Assembly: GCA_947579665.1 (NCBI GenBank)
Contig: OX388345.1
Coordinates: 72,283,454-72,347,453, forward strand
DNA length: 64,000 nucleotides
Direction of reading: 5' to 3'
Source: Sympetrum striolatum
Lineage: Eukaryota > Arthropoda > Insecta > Odonata > Libellulidae
Shown here: positions 24,481-36,685 of the stretch, piece by piece
Position numbering within the stretch: the first letter of the stretch is position 1
Layout: each line of letters starts with the position of its first letter
Program-made: the position numbers and the translations under genes
Notes under the pieces: model-generated
Seen by the model: only the letters and a program-made list of their open reading frames with translations
What the model was told of the DNA's origin: nothing
Databases searched by the model: none

Positions 24481-25240
24481 TCCTGATAAATCGCACTGGA
24501 GCATTACTCCGATGAGACTCATCACGGAAAATCCTCCCGGAATCCCCAGATTCGCTCTAATGGACGAGATTGATACGCGATTCCCCTAAAACCAACTCCT
24601 CTCCAGAATCAAATCATTATGGATGATTCGGTACCCTTCAACCGAAAGCAGAGGCGTCAAGATGAGCACTTCCCGATGAAGGATTAACGCGCAATAACGT
24701 TATTAACGATTCTCGGAGATCACTCTCGAAAACCTTAACCCTCATTTTGGGCGTTTTCTCTCTGGGAAAGCTCATCCAATTACGGGTCCATATATCCGAG
24801 GGGGCGGATGGCGCAGAGACGAATTGCCCTTTGGATTACGCTCCGGAGGATTTAATCTAATTCCATCCGTCAAAACTCTCGGGAGTGTCTCGCGGATGAA
24901 TAAAGAAAGAAGGGGACGCAAACTTGGGAATCGGTGCAGGAGGTCGCGTGGGATGGAAACAGGTTGGCGCGCACTTAAGACACCTGCTTGATTCCCCGAG
25001 TGTTATGAGGTCCTATCGAAACGTTTCGCCCAATCCCGTCTCTGTCGAGTAAATAGTTGTCCTCGTTAGGAGGTGTTGGAGAGACTCCGTAAGTGGACGG
25101 GGATTTAGTATTCGCCGAGAAGCGGAGGGCGTATGTACTCCTGCTTGTGATGCACAAATCTAATGTTGATCGAATGACGTCGGATGTGCCAAATCCCCAT
25201 TAGTCCTTCACATTCAAAGAGGAGAAATTTCGATCATGTT
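24481..25240. promoter_or_regulatory. GC-richer block with ATTA/TAAT cores, possible regulatory module
   Basis: Unique, CpG-bearing sequence with several homeodomain-type cores (GATTAACG, CCAATTACGG, GGATTACGC, CTAATTCC) and a 12-bp perfect palindrome AATAACGTTATT at 24693-24704. The frames in it are short and unrecognised. Calling it an enhancer is inference from composition and motif clustering only. Confidence 0.25.
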
Positions 25241-25286
25241 ATCGTTTTTATTTGGACGAGATTGAGGCTAGAAGTTCTTTCTTCCA
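25241..25286 (-). repeat. LINE/SINE-like 3' end, copy 2
   Basis: Matches 11325-11371. On the minus strand it contains CCAAATAAAAACGAT. The short-repeat tail seen in the first copy is missing or diverged here. Confidence 0.42.
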
Positions 25287-25460
25287 TCAAACCCATAATA
25301 ATTAATTATAGAATAATTAAATTAAAAAGACTAGTTTGAGAAAAATATAAAAGAATTGTGGAGGTGAAAAACATGTTTTATTTTACTTGTGGAGTTTGAA
25401 GAAATTGGCATTTTTAGTAAAAGACGAAAATGTAGTGTCACTAATTTCCCTCGATAATAA

Positions 25461-25498
25461 TCTTATAAGTTAAGACATTTTTGTCTTAACTTATAAGA
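25461..25498. repeat. Perfect 17-bp hairpin, 4-nt loop
   Basis: TCTTATAAGTTAAGACA at 25461-25477 pairs with its exact complement at 25482-25498 across a TTTT loop. Pairing continues with a mismatch on each side. It is too short for a miRNA precursor and is more likely a snapback repair event or a MITE remnant. Confidence 0.7.
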
Positions 25499-27589
25499 TA
25501 ATAAAAAATTTTGACGATATGGGGGTGGAGGAGGATATAAAAAAACACGGCGGCGCTAGAGATGGTTTGGGAGAAAAGGGTTTTAATTCGAATAATTCAG
25601 CGTCGACAGAAAAAACTGGGCGGGTCAAATATTGAGAGGAGAGGGACTGCTCAAAAAATAATTAAGCGTAAAATGCAAATGAAAATAGTGAAGGGAAGGA
25701 GTAAAACATATGAGATAACATAGAGGGAGGGATAAGTCACCAAGGAGAAAAAGAAATGACATTGAATAGAGATTATAATACGAAACTGGTTTACCAGCAA
25801 TTTTTTATACGTTAAGCCTTCTATTTTTGCTCTGTTCTGATAAATCATGTTTCATGTAAACGCTGCAATTTGATACGATTACAAGGTGGCAACGGTCTAG
25901 GGATAAGGAAAAATAAACATTCTTCTTTAGAAAAATTCCTGAATTCTATAAAAAGAAAATTTATTTAAATTTATTTAGGTTTGTATAACCCTTAAACCAT
26001 ATCCAGAATATATATTCGCAAAATATTAGTCCCCGTGCCCCAAAATGGCTTTCGAGCACGCTACTCCTCAAGATATTATTTGTTGTAAAGGGAGATTTAG
26101 TATTTGCATTACATATTTATCTCATTCGTATCACATTAATAGTATTTTACTTTATTAAGGGTGAATTAGGTTGTAAAAACAAGGGAAAGATATTCATTTT
26201 ACACCAACGTAACCAACCGACCATTTAATCAAAGGAAAAGTAAAGGAAATTTTGAGAAACATATTAGTATACAATATCAATAAACAATTTTCTCCACATT
26301 CTTAACACCTAAACCTACCAAATATGCGTAACATATCGCGTTGTCGCATTGGTTACGAACTGATATTAAAAACCTGGTTTGCTATACGTGAAGAGGATTA
26401 AATATCAATGATTCAACAGTAAATGCATTTCGGGAATTGCTAAAAAATTTGGAAATAATTTTCTTTCGAGCATACCTAAGTTCGATGTTGAGTAATTGCC
26501 AAACACGACACGACAGAAGTATATCAACTCGAATGACGGATGCTGCTTCGTTTTTCAATCGTAACAATGCTTTCTAAGCACCTTTCTTAGTGCTGGACAA
26601 ACGTCGAAGCGGATGATACATCAACGGATTTGTCGAGAGCGGAAATACATTACATTGCAAGGATAAATCTTACGGCAGTACTCCCTAGATAAAGCAATCG
26701 AGTCCATAAAACCTTTCAAAAGTAGGAGTATCCAATTTAAAAAAGGGATTTTCTTCATTCAAGTCAACAGAAGCGAATAAAAAGTCCGATGGAGACATCA
26801 CTTGGAGCAAGTTAGATCCAATCAAAAGTATCGGACTCCGTGCATTTTGTACTGTATTGTAATGACGAGTTGGTGAACATAATACAAGTGATTCAGAACG
26901 TAAGATGAGAGATTTAAGAAAATAAGATTTAAAGTAAGATTTAATTTAGTCAACGATTCCAGAGAAAGTAAATTCTTGTTATAGGTTGCGAATGCATCCT
27001 TTCTGTTGCGTATGGCGATCTGTTGCCGCGAGAAAAATATGAGAAATATATGCGAGGAATATGCCAACCAATTAATTTTTCGGCGAAAAACTCAGAATAG
27101 TGTTCGAACTGGAATATACATTTACAGTGAATTCACTCCCACCAACAATCAAAGTTAAAATGAAAAGAAGATGATTTTGCCATAAATGAGAAGTCAGTAT
27201 AAAATTCTATTTTTCACCGACATCTCAATTTTTATTTTAACTTCTATCGAAAAAAAAATTAATATCCAAATTTCAATGCGAAATCATATCATTATCGACT
27301 CAAAAACAACTGAATATCAATTCTGTAACAAAACACTCATGAAACCTTTATTTTCAATTTCTGTATTTTTCTTCCCGTGAAAAGACAAGGAAAAAGTTCG
27401 TGGCGATGAACAATTTCGAGGATATACATTCCACTGCATAAATAAACAAAGGAAAATCAATACATGCGTGAAATATTAATGAATTCAAACTTTAACCTTA
27501 CGTGAGCAGTGATTGAGTGTGACAACTGGTAGATTATTTCAGATTCAATTATTATCTGCATCAATGGAAATTAACCTAAACTTTCCCAA
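25499..27589. other. AT-rich non-coding stretch
   Basis: No gene is supported. Short AAGATTTA-type repetitions occur at about 26910-26950. Confidence 0.45.
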
Positions 27590-28540
27590 TTTTCTAGCTT
27601 ACATAAAGCGATGAGCAGGCGAAACAAAGTGGCAAAGTCACATCAAAGTTCACAGAAAGTTCGCATATTAGCTGAATTATTGATGTATTATTTCATGACC
27701 ATACATAAAAGCGTTCAGATGAAAAGAGAATAATTCAAACGGGAAATTATCGATGAAAATATTTCGCGGAAAGTTTTCTAATTATATAGCTTCCTCAAAG
27801 CGATGAAGTCACCAACGGTAGAAAAAGCGACAAAGTCAAATCAAAGTTCATAGAGAATTCTCATATTAACATAATTATTGGTACCATACCATACATATTG
27901 ATAACACATTTATACATCTCTGCGTCCAGATGTAAACAAGGTAATAAATCAAACGAAAAATTATCAACGGCAATATTCAACGTAAACTTTTCTAATTTTG
28001 TATTCCTAATAAAGCGATGAAATCACCAACAGTAACAAGGTCACATCAAACAAGTTGAACAAAGTAACAAAGTCACATGAAAGTTAATTATTAGCCAAAT
28101 TATGGATGCTTTATTTCACTACCATAAATTTCAGCGCTCAGATTAAAAGAGATAATCATTTAAACGAGCAAAAACCACGGAAGTAACAGGCAAAAACAGT
28201 AGAAAAAGTGACAAAAAGTATCAAATCAAAGTTCATTGGGAATTCACATTTTAACCAAATTATTGATACCATACCATGCATATTGATACAGTAACCTTAC
28301 ATCTCTGCGCCCAGTTGAAAAAGATAATAAACGGGAAATTCAGAATGGAAATATCGAACGCAATCTTCTCTAATTCACTAGCTCTAATAAAGCGATTCAA
28401 TCACCGACAGCCAGAGCAAAGTGACAAATCACATCAAAGTTCATTATTAACAAAATTATTGATGTGTTACTTATATATCATACATTTCAACGCCCAGACG
28501 AAAAGAGAAAACAATTAAAAACTCAAAAATATAACCATGA
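27590..28540. repeat. Diverged satellite with alternating A and B monomers
   Basis: Units of about 190-215 bp marked by AAAGCGATGA at 27605, 27797 and 28011 and AAAGCGATTC at 28389, with a fifth unit anchored by AACAGTAGAAAAAG at 28195. Each has the core AAAGTCACATCAAAGTTC or a variant. A-type units (27605, 28011, 28389) contain TTATTGATG and GTTCAGATGAAAAGAG-like sequence. B-type units (27797, about 28185) contain TACCATACCATACATATTGA and CATCTCTGCGTCCAG. The higher-order period is therefore about 380-410 bp. Divergence between units is high, so this is an old, no longer homogenised array. Confidence 0.7.
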
Positions 28541-29879
28541 AACTATCCGGAAAAATTCTAAATTAAAAGTGATCAAAGCAATATGAACATTGCTTACTTG
28601 ACCCTGCATTAGCCACAGTAACCAATGATAGTACGGACTGCTCCCTTAAAGAGAGAATTTAGAAATGGCCATTTTTTGATCACGTGCCTCGGAGGAACTT
28701 CCCCGATTTAGAATAACCTAATATTCGCAGGGAAAAGGCACTTCATCCCTGAATTATTTATCTCGCCAGATTGAAGAAGAGGGAAAAAAACCGCGTCTGG
28801 AAGAGAGCCGCAAATGCTCGAATGAAAATTTAATCTAAGCCCGCTTCTTCAGCACCCACCCAAAGCCGCAGAAAACGTTTCAATTTTCATTTCGGGGGCA
28901 AAAAAACTACGAGATAAAAAAACCTCCGGGGGCGTTTCGGGAAATTTTGATGAAAAGAGTTGATTTTTTAAAAAATTACAAGGGACCTGAGATTTGATAC
29001 TCGAAGTATGGGTCTAGATACCTCTGATACCAATTTCAGGTCGTAGTATCGCTCGCCCCAAACGACTGTTTCAAGACTGTTTTATTTTCAACTTTTAAGA
29101 CATTCAAATAAATTGCAGATATTTGTGGTTTTCTGAATTTAAGATTAAAAAGATTCAAAAATTGCGTTCTCTCATTATAATTCAAAATAAAGCGATGTAA
29201 ATCTTCCAAAAGACGTTTGAAATGAAGAAAAAATCACTTTTTTTCGGCAACATTTCCTCTCTAATTTTAAACACAACATGTTCAAACCTTGTTCTATGCT
29301 ATGAAAATTTAAGGGATCATAGATCAAAATTGGCAATAATCTTATATATTGATGACGCATGTTTTCCCTTATCTAGACAGAGCATGGAGGTATCCCTTAA
29401 GGCCACGAAAGGAATTTGAAAATCTATTATGATGAAGCATTTCTGCTTCACCCTTTCGAGATCCTTTTAATTTCGAAAGCAATAACAGTAACAGGAAGAG
29501 AAAGATTTGGTTCAGAATTTGACGTAAAAAATGCCCTGTTTTTTGAATAAGAGAAATAATAAATAAAAACTGTCCCATAAAAACGAAAAACCCCAATTGC
29601 CTTTAAAACGTGACATTTTTATTTTTCTGCTACCAAGATGGTAATAACCCTGAAATTAATCACACTTTTAATTTCTAACATCAATTTCACTAAATCGTGA
29701 TTTTTTCCAAACGAAATTAGACCAACTTTATTTTTATGCAAATTTGGCAACATCGCGGGAATTTCCTTCCTAAGAAAAACAAAGACCAATGCATTTTAAA
29801 TGATGCTTTCATGACTGTGAACAGACCATATAGCAGCCTTATAACGGAGAAGTGGGGGTACTCATAATTCCAGTATCGC
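28541..29879. other. Non-coding stretch, GC-richer at 28640-28920
   Basis: No exon is supported. An acceptor-like TTTCAG|GTCG occurs near 29038 without a usable frame. The remainder is AT-rich. Confidence 0.45.
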
Positions 29880-30174
29880 TCGAGGTACGTTCATACAGTT
29901 GGCGGAATCTGTTTTGTCGAGTGAATAAAAAAAGACCCTACTGGATACCCTTTCTGCTCTTCAATCCACGGATTGAATCAAATCCAAATCTTATTCGGGC
30001 ACGAAGAAACGGCCTACGGTCCGCATCTCGGCCCTTTTTCAGTTTTTCCTCCTTTAACGAATCTCACCGTCTCTCCGGAGAGGAAAAATAGGGAAATTAA
30101 ACAAGTGCGACGCGGGGGTTAACTCGCTTTAATTAAGAAAATGCGAGATGTGGAAGGGGTCGGAGGAACGCAAT
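29880..30174. other. GC-richer block, left part
   Basis: Unique sequence with CpGs and no coding support. A 79-codon plus-strand frame (29852-30091) runs through it without a recognisable domain. Confidence 0.35.
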
Positions 30175-30189
30175 GGCGCCACCCGATGG
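30175..30189 (-). promoter_or_regulatory. CTCF-like motif
   Basis: On the minus strand the site reads CCATCGGGTGGCGCC. It matches the insect CTCF consensus CCACYAGRTGGCGCY at 13 of 15 positions, including the whole GGTGGCGC core. It sits in a GC-richer block, as bound sites often do. Motif presence does not show binding. Confidence 0.4.
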
Positions 30190-33100
30190 GTCAGTGGCAG
30201 AGAGAGGAACTTGCGGGACTTCCTGTGACTCGGGAGTTAATTCAAACATGGACTTTTCTCCACTTTTCGCTTTTCCTTACGCTCGGATGGGATGGAATGA
30301 AAAGATGAGGCGGACTGTTTATGAACGGCGAGTGATTTACATTTTTTAAACGAGATTTCCTTCCTCTTCGGTCTCCTCCATATTTTATTGCTCCGCTGGC
30401 AAAAGTTATCCCAATTTGGATAAAAGGTGATTCGGAGTCATCTCAGACGGAAAAACGATGAAAATGTAATGCGAGGGTAAGGAGGCAAAAGAGCATATCG
30501 GGGGCCGCTGGACCATGAATCCACCGAAAAAGTGTAAAGAGGAGCGAACTCCTTTAAAAAATCCCTAAAAACGAAAGTAAAGCGCAGTTAATCTGAATTT
30601 CAAATCAAAGCGTTCTGGTCTAAAACGGAAGAGAGAGGAAATTCTCAACGGTTGAGCATAATACAAATTTAATGTATTCGAGATGTAGCATAATGTATGC
30701 AGCGAAAATTCTGAGGCAAAAAAATGTTTCCTTAGAAAAACAAATATGTTAAGGCTAATTTTTTTAAAACTCTAGTAACAAGGCCGTATTCCTTACTCCT
30801 TTAAGGTAAACATATAGGGCTTCATTTCTCTCTATAAAAATGCATCATGGCAATGTTTTGTAAAAACAGTAACAATTTTTTAAATTAAATGAAAATAGCT
30901 TCTTGCCCATTAAAGTCGAAATCTCATTTTCGTGTGTATTATGGACAAAAATATAATTTGATTTCCATTTTACAGACTGCACATTAGATAAAAACGATAA
31001 CAATGTATTTCTATCGTACTTTTAAAAATTTTATTGAAAGGAATTGTTTGGTCTCCATAAAAAAAACGATTAATCTATATGTAAATACATTTTAATAGGT
31101 TTCAACTATTGCTACTGATATGCTGAGTGTTCATATTTATATCCTAAAAGTAATGGAGATATCTTCGAAGCATAAATGATTCTCGAAAGAAAGATTTGGT
31201 CCAGAACCCAAGCATTTCAAGTATACATAAATACGTTTCAAAATATAATATCTGTTGCTCCTAATATAAAGTATGTTTAACTTAATACACCGTATCAGTA
31301 AAGACATTGCTTTTGATTATGGATATTTCTGTAAAGAAATGATTTAATCAGGAAAAAAAGCTTTCAGGGTTAACCTATACCTAAATATACATACATAGTA
31401 AACAACTACAGCTACCTATGTACTAAAATTTGGTATTTTACTCATGCTATTAACATTTGCGATGTATGTTATACGTTATACCAAAATCAGATACTGATAT
31501 CCCTTGTGATAAAAATAAACTGAAGACGTTTTAAATAATCTAAAAATTTACCCTGAAATCCTCTTAGCAAAAACGTATCTCTCTTTCTAGATCGCACGAC
31601 ACTCCTTATCTCCTTGGATGTATTAGAACAACTTCCTTTACGATTAAACCTAAACTCCAAGAGCTTCCTTACTCAAATCCGCTCTTGGGTATAAATGAAT
31701 CCCGGGACCAAATCCACGGGCCTCACTTGTAATCCGCTCTTAGTCTCCGACACGCAAAACACTGAAACTTAGGCAGATCGGGCTAAACTTAATAAGCGTT
31801 TCGGAGGCCTATCCGCTACAGCAGCGAGCCACTCGCTGCATAGGGAGCACACTTCATTTAGCAGACCCGATTCTGGGCTTAGAAAGAGTTTGGGACGGCA
31901 GAAGAGAGTGAAGACCAGTTGATGGCGCATGTAGTCGGATGACATTGATCTATAAAGCATCCCCTCGCGAGTATCGAATTTTCATCGGCTCTCACAGGGG
32001 GCGTGTACTGCATGGAGGTGACCACGGTGGATAACTCTATTATTTATGGACGACCGGACATCGATGCAGTCCCGTGCCTGACATTAACCGAGTTGGGAAG
32101 ATCATTTTTGCAACAGTAGGTCGCAACTCGGAAAGGCATTTGCGGATTGTGTTCAGCCTTAGTTACTGCCATCCACGGCGAAAAGAAGATTGTCTTCACG
32201 GAAGTTAATTCAACTAAGTTCGTCGCAATGAACTAGCCGGGTGATCAAAGAGAATGCATTTCTACCGTAATTGCAGAAACGTACCTGAAGGAGACTTCGA
32301 TCTTTTCCTATCCGTAGAACTCGAGTCTCGCCATGATACAATACCAGCCTTGTTAAATCTAAAGCGGAATGAGTAATATTCCAAAAAACTTATACCACAT
32401 TTTTTTCACAATGGCAGGATTCCATGAAATCACGCCATCCACTTTAATTTAATTTAATGTTGAGTAGGATTATAATTGTTTTGAAAGACTACACCAAATT
32501 TTTTAAATAAAACATGAAATTTTCTCTAAGTACACTTAGAAGGCATTTTTAATAGTACCTATTTCTTAAAAATAAAATCTACAATCCTAGCAAACTAGTA
32601 TGCTCACCTAACACTGGGTATGTGACAGGATACACAACAATATTTAAAAAGATTAAATTATAAATATTAGGAAAGTTGAATAACAAGAAACCGAAGAATG
32701 TATGAAGCTTAAAATCAGTATTTTTATTTTTTATTTATTCAAATTACGCTGCGATAGTCTCTTGTCGTTTAGTGATTGATTTATTTTTTGTTAATCGTAT
32801 CAACAGAGTAGTATTTTCATTTTAATTATGTCGGCATTAAAAGAGTAATTGGTACCATGACTAATCCACCTTTGAAACGTGACTAAGTGTTAAGTAAATA
32901 TAATAATATTCCCTTTAATTATTCAATCCTAAGAACTTTTCTCGTACACGATATGATATTTAGGAAAAAAGTAACACCTTTTGAGGCAATCATTCTATTT
33001 ACTGTGAAAATTAAATAAGACACATAGTATTCGTGTGTGCCTGTTTACGACCCTATATAATTATCTGATGAAAAGAGGATAGCATTATAAATATTTACGA

Positions 33101-35551
33101 TCTATTATCACGTTGAATAAGACATATTACAATCAAATGAAACAGCAATTCCCCTTCGATCGAATAATTTCACTGCATTGTTTTACAGGCATATAAATCG
33201 GTAGAGTGATTATAAAGCTGATAAACACAAGCCAAAATTCATGAAAAGATAGTTAGAAAGAAAACTAGTGACATAAGAAATACACTACTGTGGAAATTAA
33301 AAATTCTTCTTTACAAGTGTGGAAACCATTATTTTTTATACTTCTATAAAACATACTACAGTAAATATATTTTTATATAAACAGTGAAAGAGCGAAATCG
33401 CGTATACCTGTCAATGGGATGAAATTATATTAAATTCAATTTATGAGGGACAATGATTAAATTCAATTTATGAGGGATGACGTTTTGTAGACAGCATAAG
33501 AACGAACGCCTCATGCGCCTAACATATGATTTTTAACATGTATTTCTGGACATAGCGTAGAATACATAATGCTATGTTTTCGTATAGAGTGAAACACGCA
33601 AGGCTTTAACTTTGAATACCAAACAGGGGAAAGGCATACGATATATTCCTCATTTCCGTCAATATCCAACCATTCGATTTCATCTTTTGGTTCCGCCCTG
33701 TTTTTAGTACGGAAAGAACATTTTTAATGCTCCAGAGGTTTTTAGTCGGGTGCTAATTTCATTTTCATGGATACGAGAATACAAACAAAGTCCGCCATCG
33801 AAACGTTCAAAGGGGGCATTCAGGAAGCTTTCAAGAACAAAAATCCTTGAGAAACGGGACAGGATCGGTCGGACAGAGAAGAGCGTTGGGTGGTAACAGA
33901 GTCTGGAGGAGAACCTGTTACGTATATAGGAAACATGACGTACGTCACCAATGCTGCCAACTGACTGGAAGGATCTTTCAACGTGATATTATAACTTCCA
34001 ACGAAGATAGAAAGATAAACATCTAATGCTAAAATCGCGATCTATTTTAACTACCTTAGAAAAGACGAGATAAAAATAAATTATATCAAATTTCTAACGA
34101 TTTAATACTCTTAGAATATGTTGGCTGATGATTCGTCCACGGAAAAGACAAAATAGTTAAAATATACTTGAATTCTTTATGGATTTCCACCTTGTCACCC
34201 AACAGAGCGCAAATAAATAATAAAATAATTAAATCGATAATGCGTACAAATTTCAGGGATTATATTTTTCATCGACAATTTTATATTAGAATCTCTGACT
34301 TAATTGTGAGAATAAGTTCTATCGATGATACATATAAAAAGTTTAGTATGATGATCATTTCAAAATCTAAATTTCAAATTAAAACAAATCTTTCGTACCT
34401 TATTGCCGATGTTACGTTTACCTAGTTGAGCTTTCTTTCTATGCTTGTACATATGTCTACTTTTCCGCATAGATACAGTTCCCTAATGTAGGGAATCGAT
34501 TCGCATATAGAAGATATACTTATAGGATAAAAAATGTCATGCTATTAAAAGGATATAGCTCTACTGTTAATTCCAAATGTTTATTCATAAATGTGTTCGT
34601 ATTGGTCAGATTACACCATTCAAAAAGTGCTCTAACCACAAAACAAACGATTAACAAAAATATTCTCTAAATTCAAAGATATTCCTATCTCATTTTCTAT
34701 TTATAAGCGTCATAATAACAAAAGGGGTGTTGCCAAATTTACGGCAAACCAACTAACGTGTGCTTGCATTTTCTTTTCCATACCTACAAATTCAAGCAGT
34801 ACTTCTCTGCAAGCTTCTCTTTCGGAAATCCCACACAAAACCGAACAGGTGGCCACCATTTAACACCCTGTGCAACCTGTCATACACTTCAAACAAGCCT
34901 CGCACTCAGTACTCAAGAGAGTAAAATACAACCGTCTCCACATGAAATGACGCAAGTTCGGTTTAATAAAATTAGGCGGTGGAACTATTTACGTAGCCTA
35001 CTGAGAAGGGACGCTCTCTCCTCATAAGAGACCACAAACAATGGATGCCATCATGAGTGGGGAAGCGGTCTTCCCTTTAAAACCCTCCTCCGTAATAGAC
35101 AGGGGTGAGTACTGCATTCCAGAGGTGGTTCTAGAAAGGTGCACAAAGGTGGAGTAGGGAATGCCGGTTGCTTCCGAGAGGTTTAAAAACCGGACGCGGG
35201 GCTGATGGACACAGGCAACCGAGGATAGGAATCACGCCTTCCTGTTTACAGCTCTACGAACGCCTACGAATTCTACCGTAGTAATGCTAGCGTAGAAACG
35301 CACTGTGTTACTGTGAAAGTTTTCAATTACATCTGGTGATTGGAGAAAATTTTCCCTTCACAGAAATACTCTTTCACTTTTCCTCGGGGTTTTTAGCTCA
35401 CTGTTTTGGGCTCACACCAGATTGCGTGTGCCTAAGAAAAGCTGATGATTGCTGAAACTAATGAGTATTTAACAGAATTATACAACTATAGCAAAGCTGT
35501 GCATCACCCATATATACATCACTATCTATCATCACTAGACTCAATATGCGT
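30190..35551. other. Mostly AT-rich stretch between two CTCF-like motifs
   Basis: GC-richer at 30190-30560, 31580-32320 and 34990-35320. A 20-bp unit ending in TATGAGGGA occurs twice at 33431-33477 (period 27). A CTCCTTCAG|GTACGT junction on the minus strand near 32286 is a weaker recursive-splice look-alike. No gene is supported. Confidence 0.4.
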
Positions 35552-35567
35552 AGGCGCCACCTCGTGG
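35552..35567 (-). promoter_or_regulatory. CTCF-like motif
   Basis: The minus strand reads CCACGAGGTGGCGCCT. Only the fifth base departs from the insect CTCF consensus CCACYAGRTGGCGCY, with the core AGGTGGCGC fully kept. Same orientation as the site at 30175. Confidence 0.48.
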
Positions 35568-35767
35568 AAGGCCATAATAACCCCGATCGCGAGTTTTATG
35601 AGAAACGTTGGAAGCACTGTAATGAAATAATCTTTAGGACTGATAGTCGTTATCCCCGCGATGCATTAGATATAATAATAGCAATTACGGTTAAGGATTT
35701 TAGTGATTTTACACCATCTGCCATACGCTCCTTAGGCGAGTACTATACTTGGGTCATTATGTAAGCG

Positions 35768-35808
35768 TAAAAATGTAACTACAATCCTCAAGCGAAGTTA
35801 CATTTTTA
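35768..35808. repeat. Perfect 13-bp hairpin, 15-nt loop
   Basis: TAAAAATGTAACT at 35768-35780 pairs exactly with 35796-35808. It lies directly after the stop of a 72-codon unrecognised frame (35546-35764). It is probably a small inverted duplication. Confidence 0.6.
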
Positions 35809-36501
35809 ATGAATCAATATATACATGTAAAAACAGAGGATGCTTGGGTAAGGTTCAGGGTGCAAGGCCAGGGTTATTTTTTGTGTACATATAGATGAAT
35901 TGGATAAATGCCTTTTCCTGATGATACTAGTTCGCAAGCACAACATATCACCGAATTAAATATGATGCAGAAGAGTTCGAGAAGATTTTTTCGCCATTAT
36001 TACATATAACATGTAAAATAATCCAACTGGGAAAAATTAACATATTTACAATCAGTAATTCATTCTGATATGAGCTATTGTCACCTAAGGATAGTGTAAT
36101 CGCATCTTTTACCAAAGGAGCATTACTATTGGATTAGCACTTTCCATTCAAAATGAAATAAAGGTCCAAGGTAACTTCCCGCTATCGCAAAGACATATTT
36201 GATTTTTTGTCTGATCCTGAAGTTCGCTAGCTATCACTTTCTGATGGAATGCCGGAATTTCGAACAATCAATGAAGCCTCAACAGATGGATTTATTGAAA
36301 AACTTAGATTCTCTGTCATTCAACAGTCCGCCCAATAAATCCCTCCCGAGGAATTTAATTTCGGATTCTCAGCTGAAAAATCTAAACTATTTCTTACGAT
36401 CCATATTTGTTTGACCTTTTCTAAATAAATATTTATTAATGGCAAGCATTCACAAGACATTTCATAAGTCTTCATTTACCCGGATCATAAGAGCTAATTA
36501 A

Positions 36502-36685
36502 TCCCACGGAAAACGGACTTGAAGAAAGTCTGACGGGGCCGGGGATCGAACCCTGGATAGAGGAAGATCCCAGGTTCGATTCCCGGCCCCGTCAGACATT
36601 TTTCAAGTCCCTTTTTCGTGGGATTTTTCTTTGGTGCACGCCTTTACGTGCAAAAAAACTTTAGTCCTTCCTTTAAGGAATAAAT
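36502..36685 (+). mobile_element. Foldback SINE-like element, copy 2, with tRNA T-arm on both strands
   Basis: A ~55-nt left arm beginning TCCCACGGAAAACGGACTTG pairs with a right arm ending at about 36622, around a loop of roughly 10 nt (near 36557-36566). The inner arms read GGGGATCGAACCCTGG on one side and CCAGGTTCGATTCCCGGCCC on the other. Both strands therefore carry a Pol III B-box match (GGTTCGATTCC or GGTTCGATCCC) with part of a T stem. No A box is visible, so it is not a tRNA. The tail (GGTGCACGCC, TTTACGTGCAAAA, then CCTTCC) matches that of the copy at 7466. No clear target-site duplication was found, and the right end at 36685 is approximate. Confidence 0.58.

Noticed and set aside
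36541..36590. A complete tRNA gene
   Set aside because: Only T-arm/B-box sequence is present, in inverted duplicate. No D arm, A box or anticodon arm was found.
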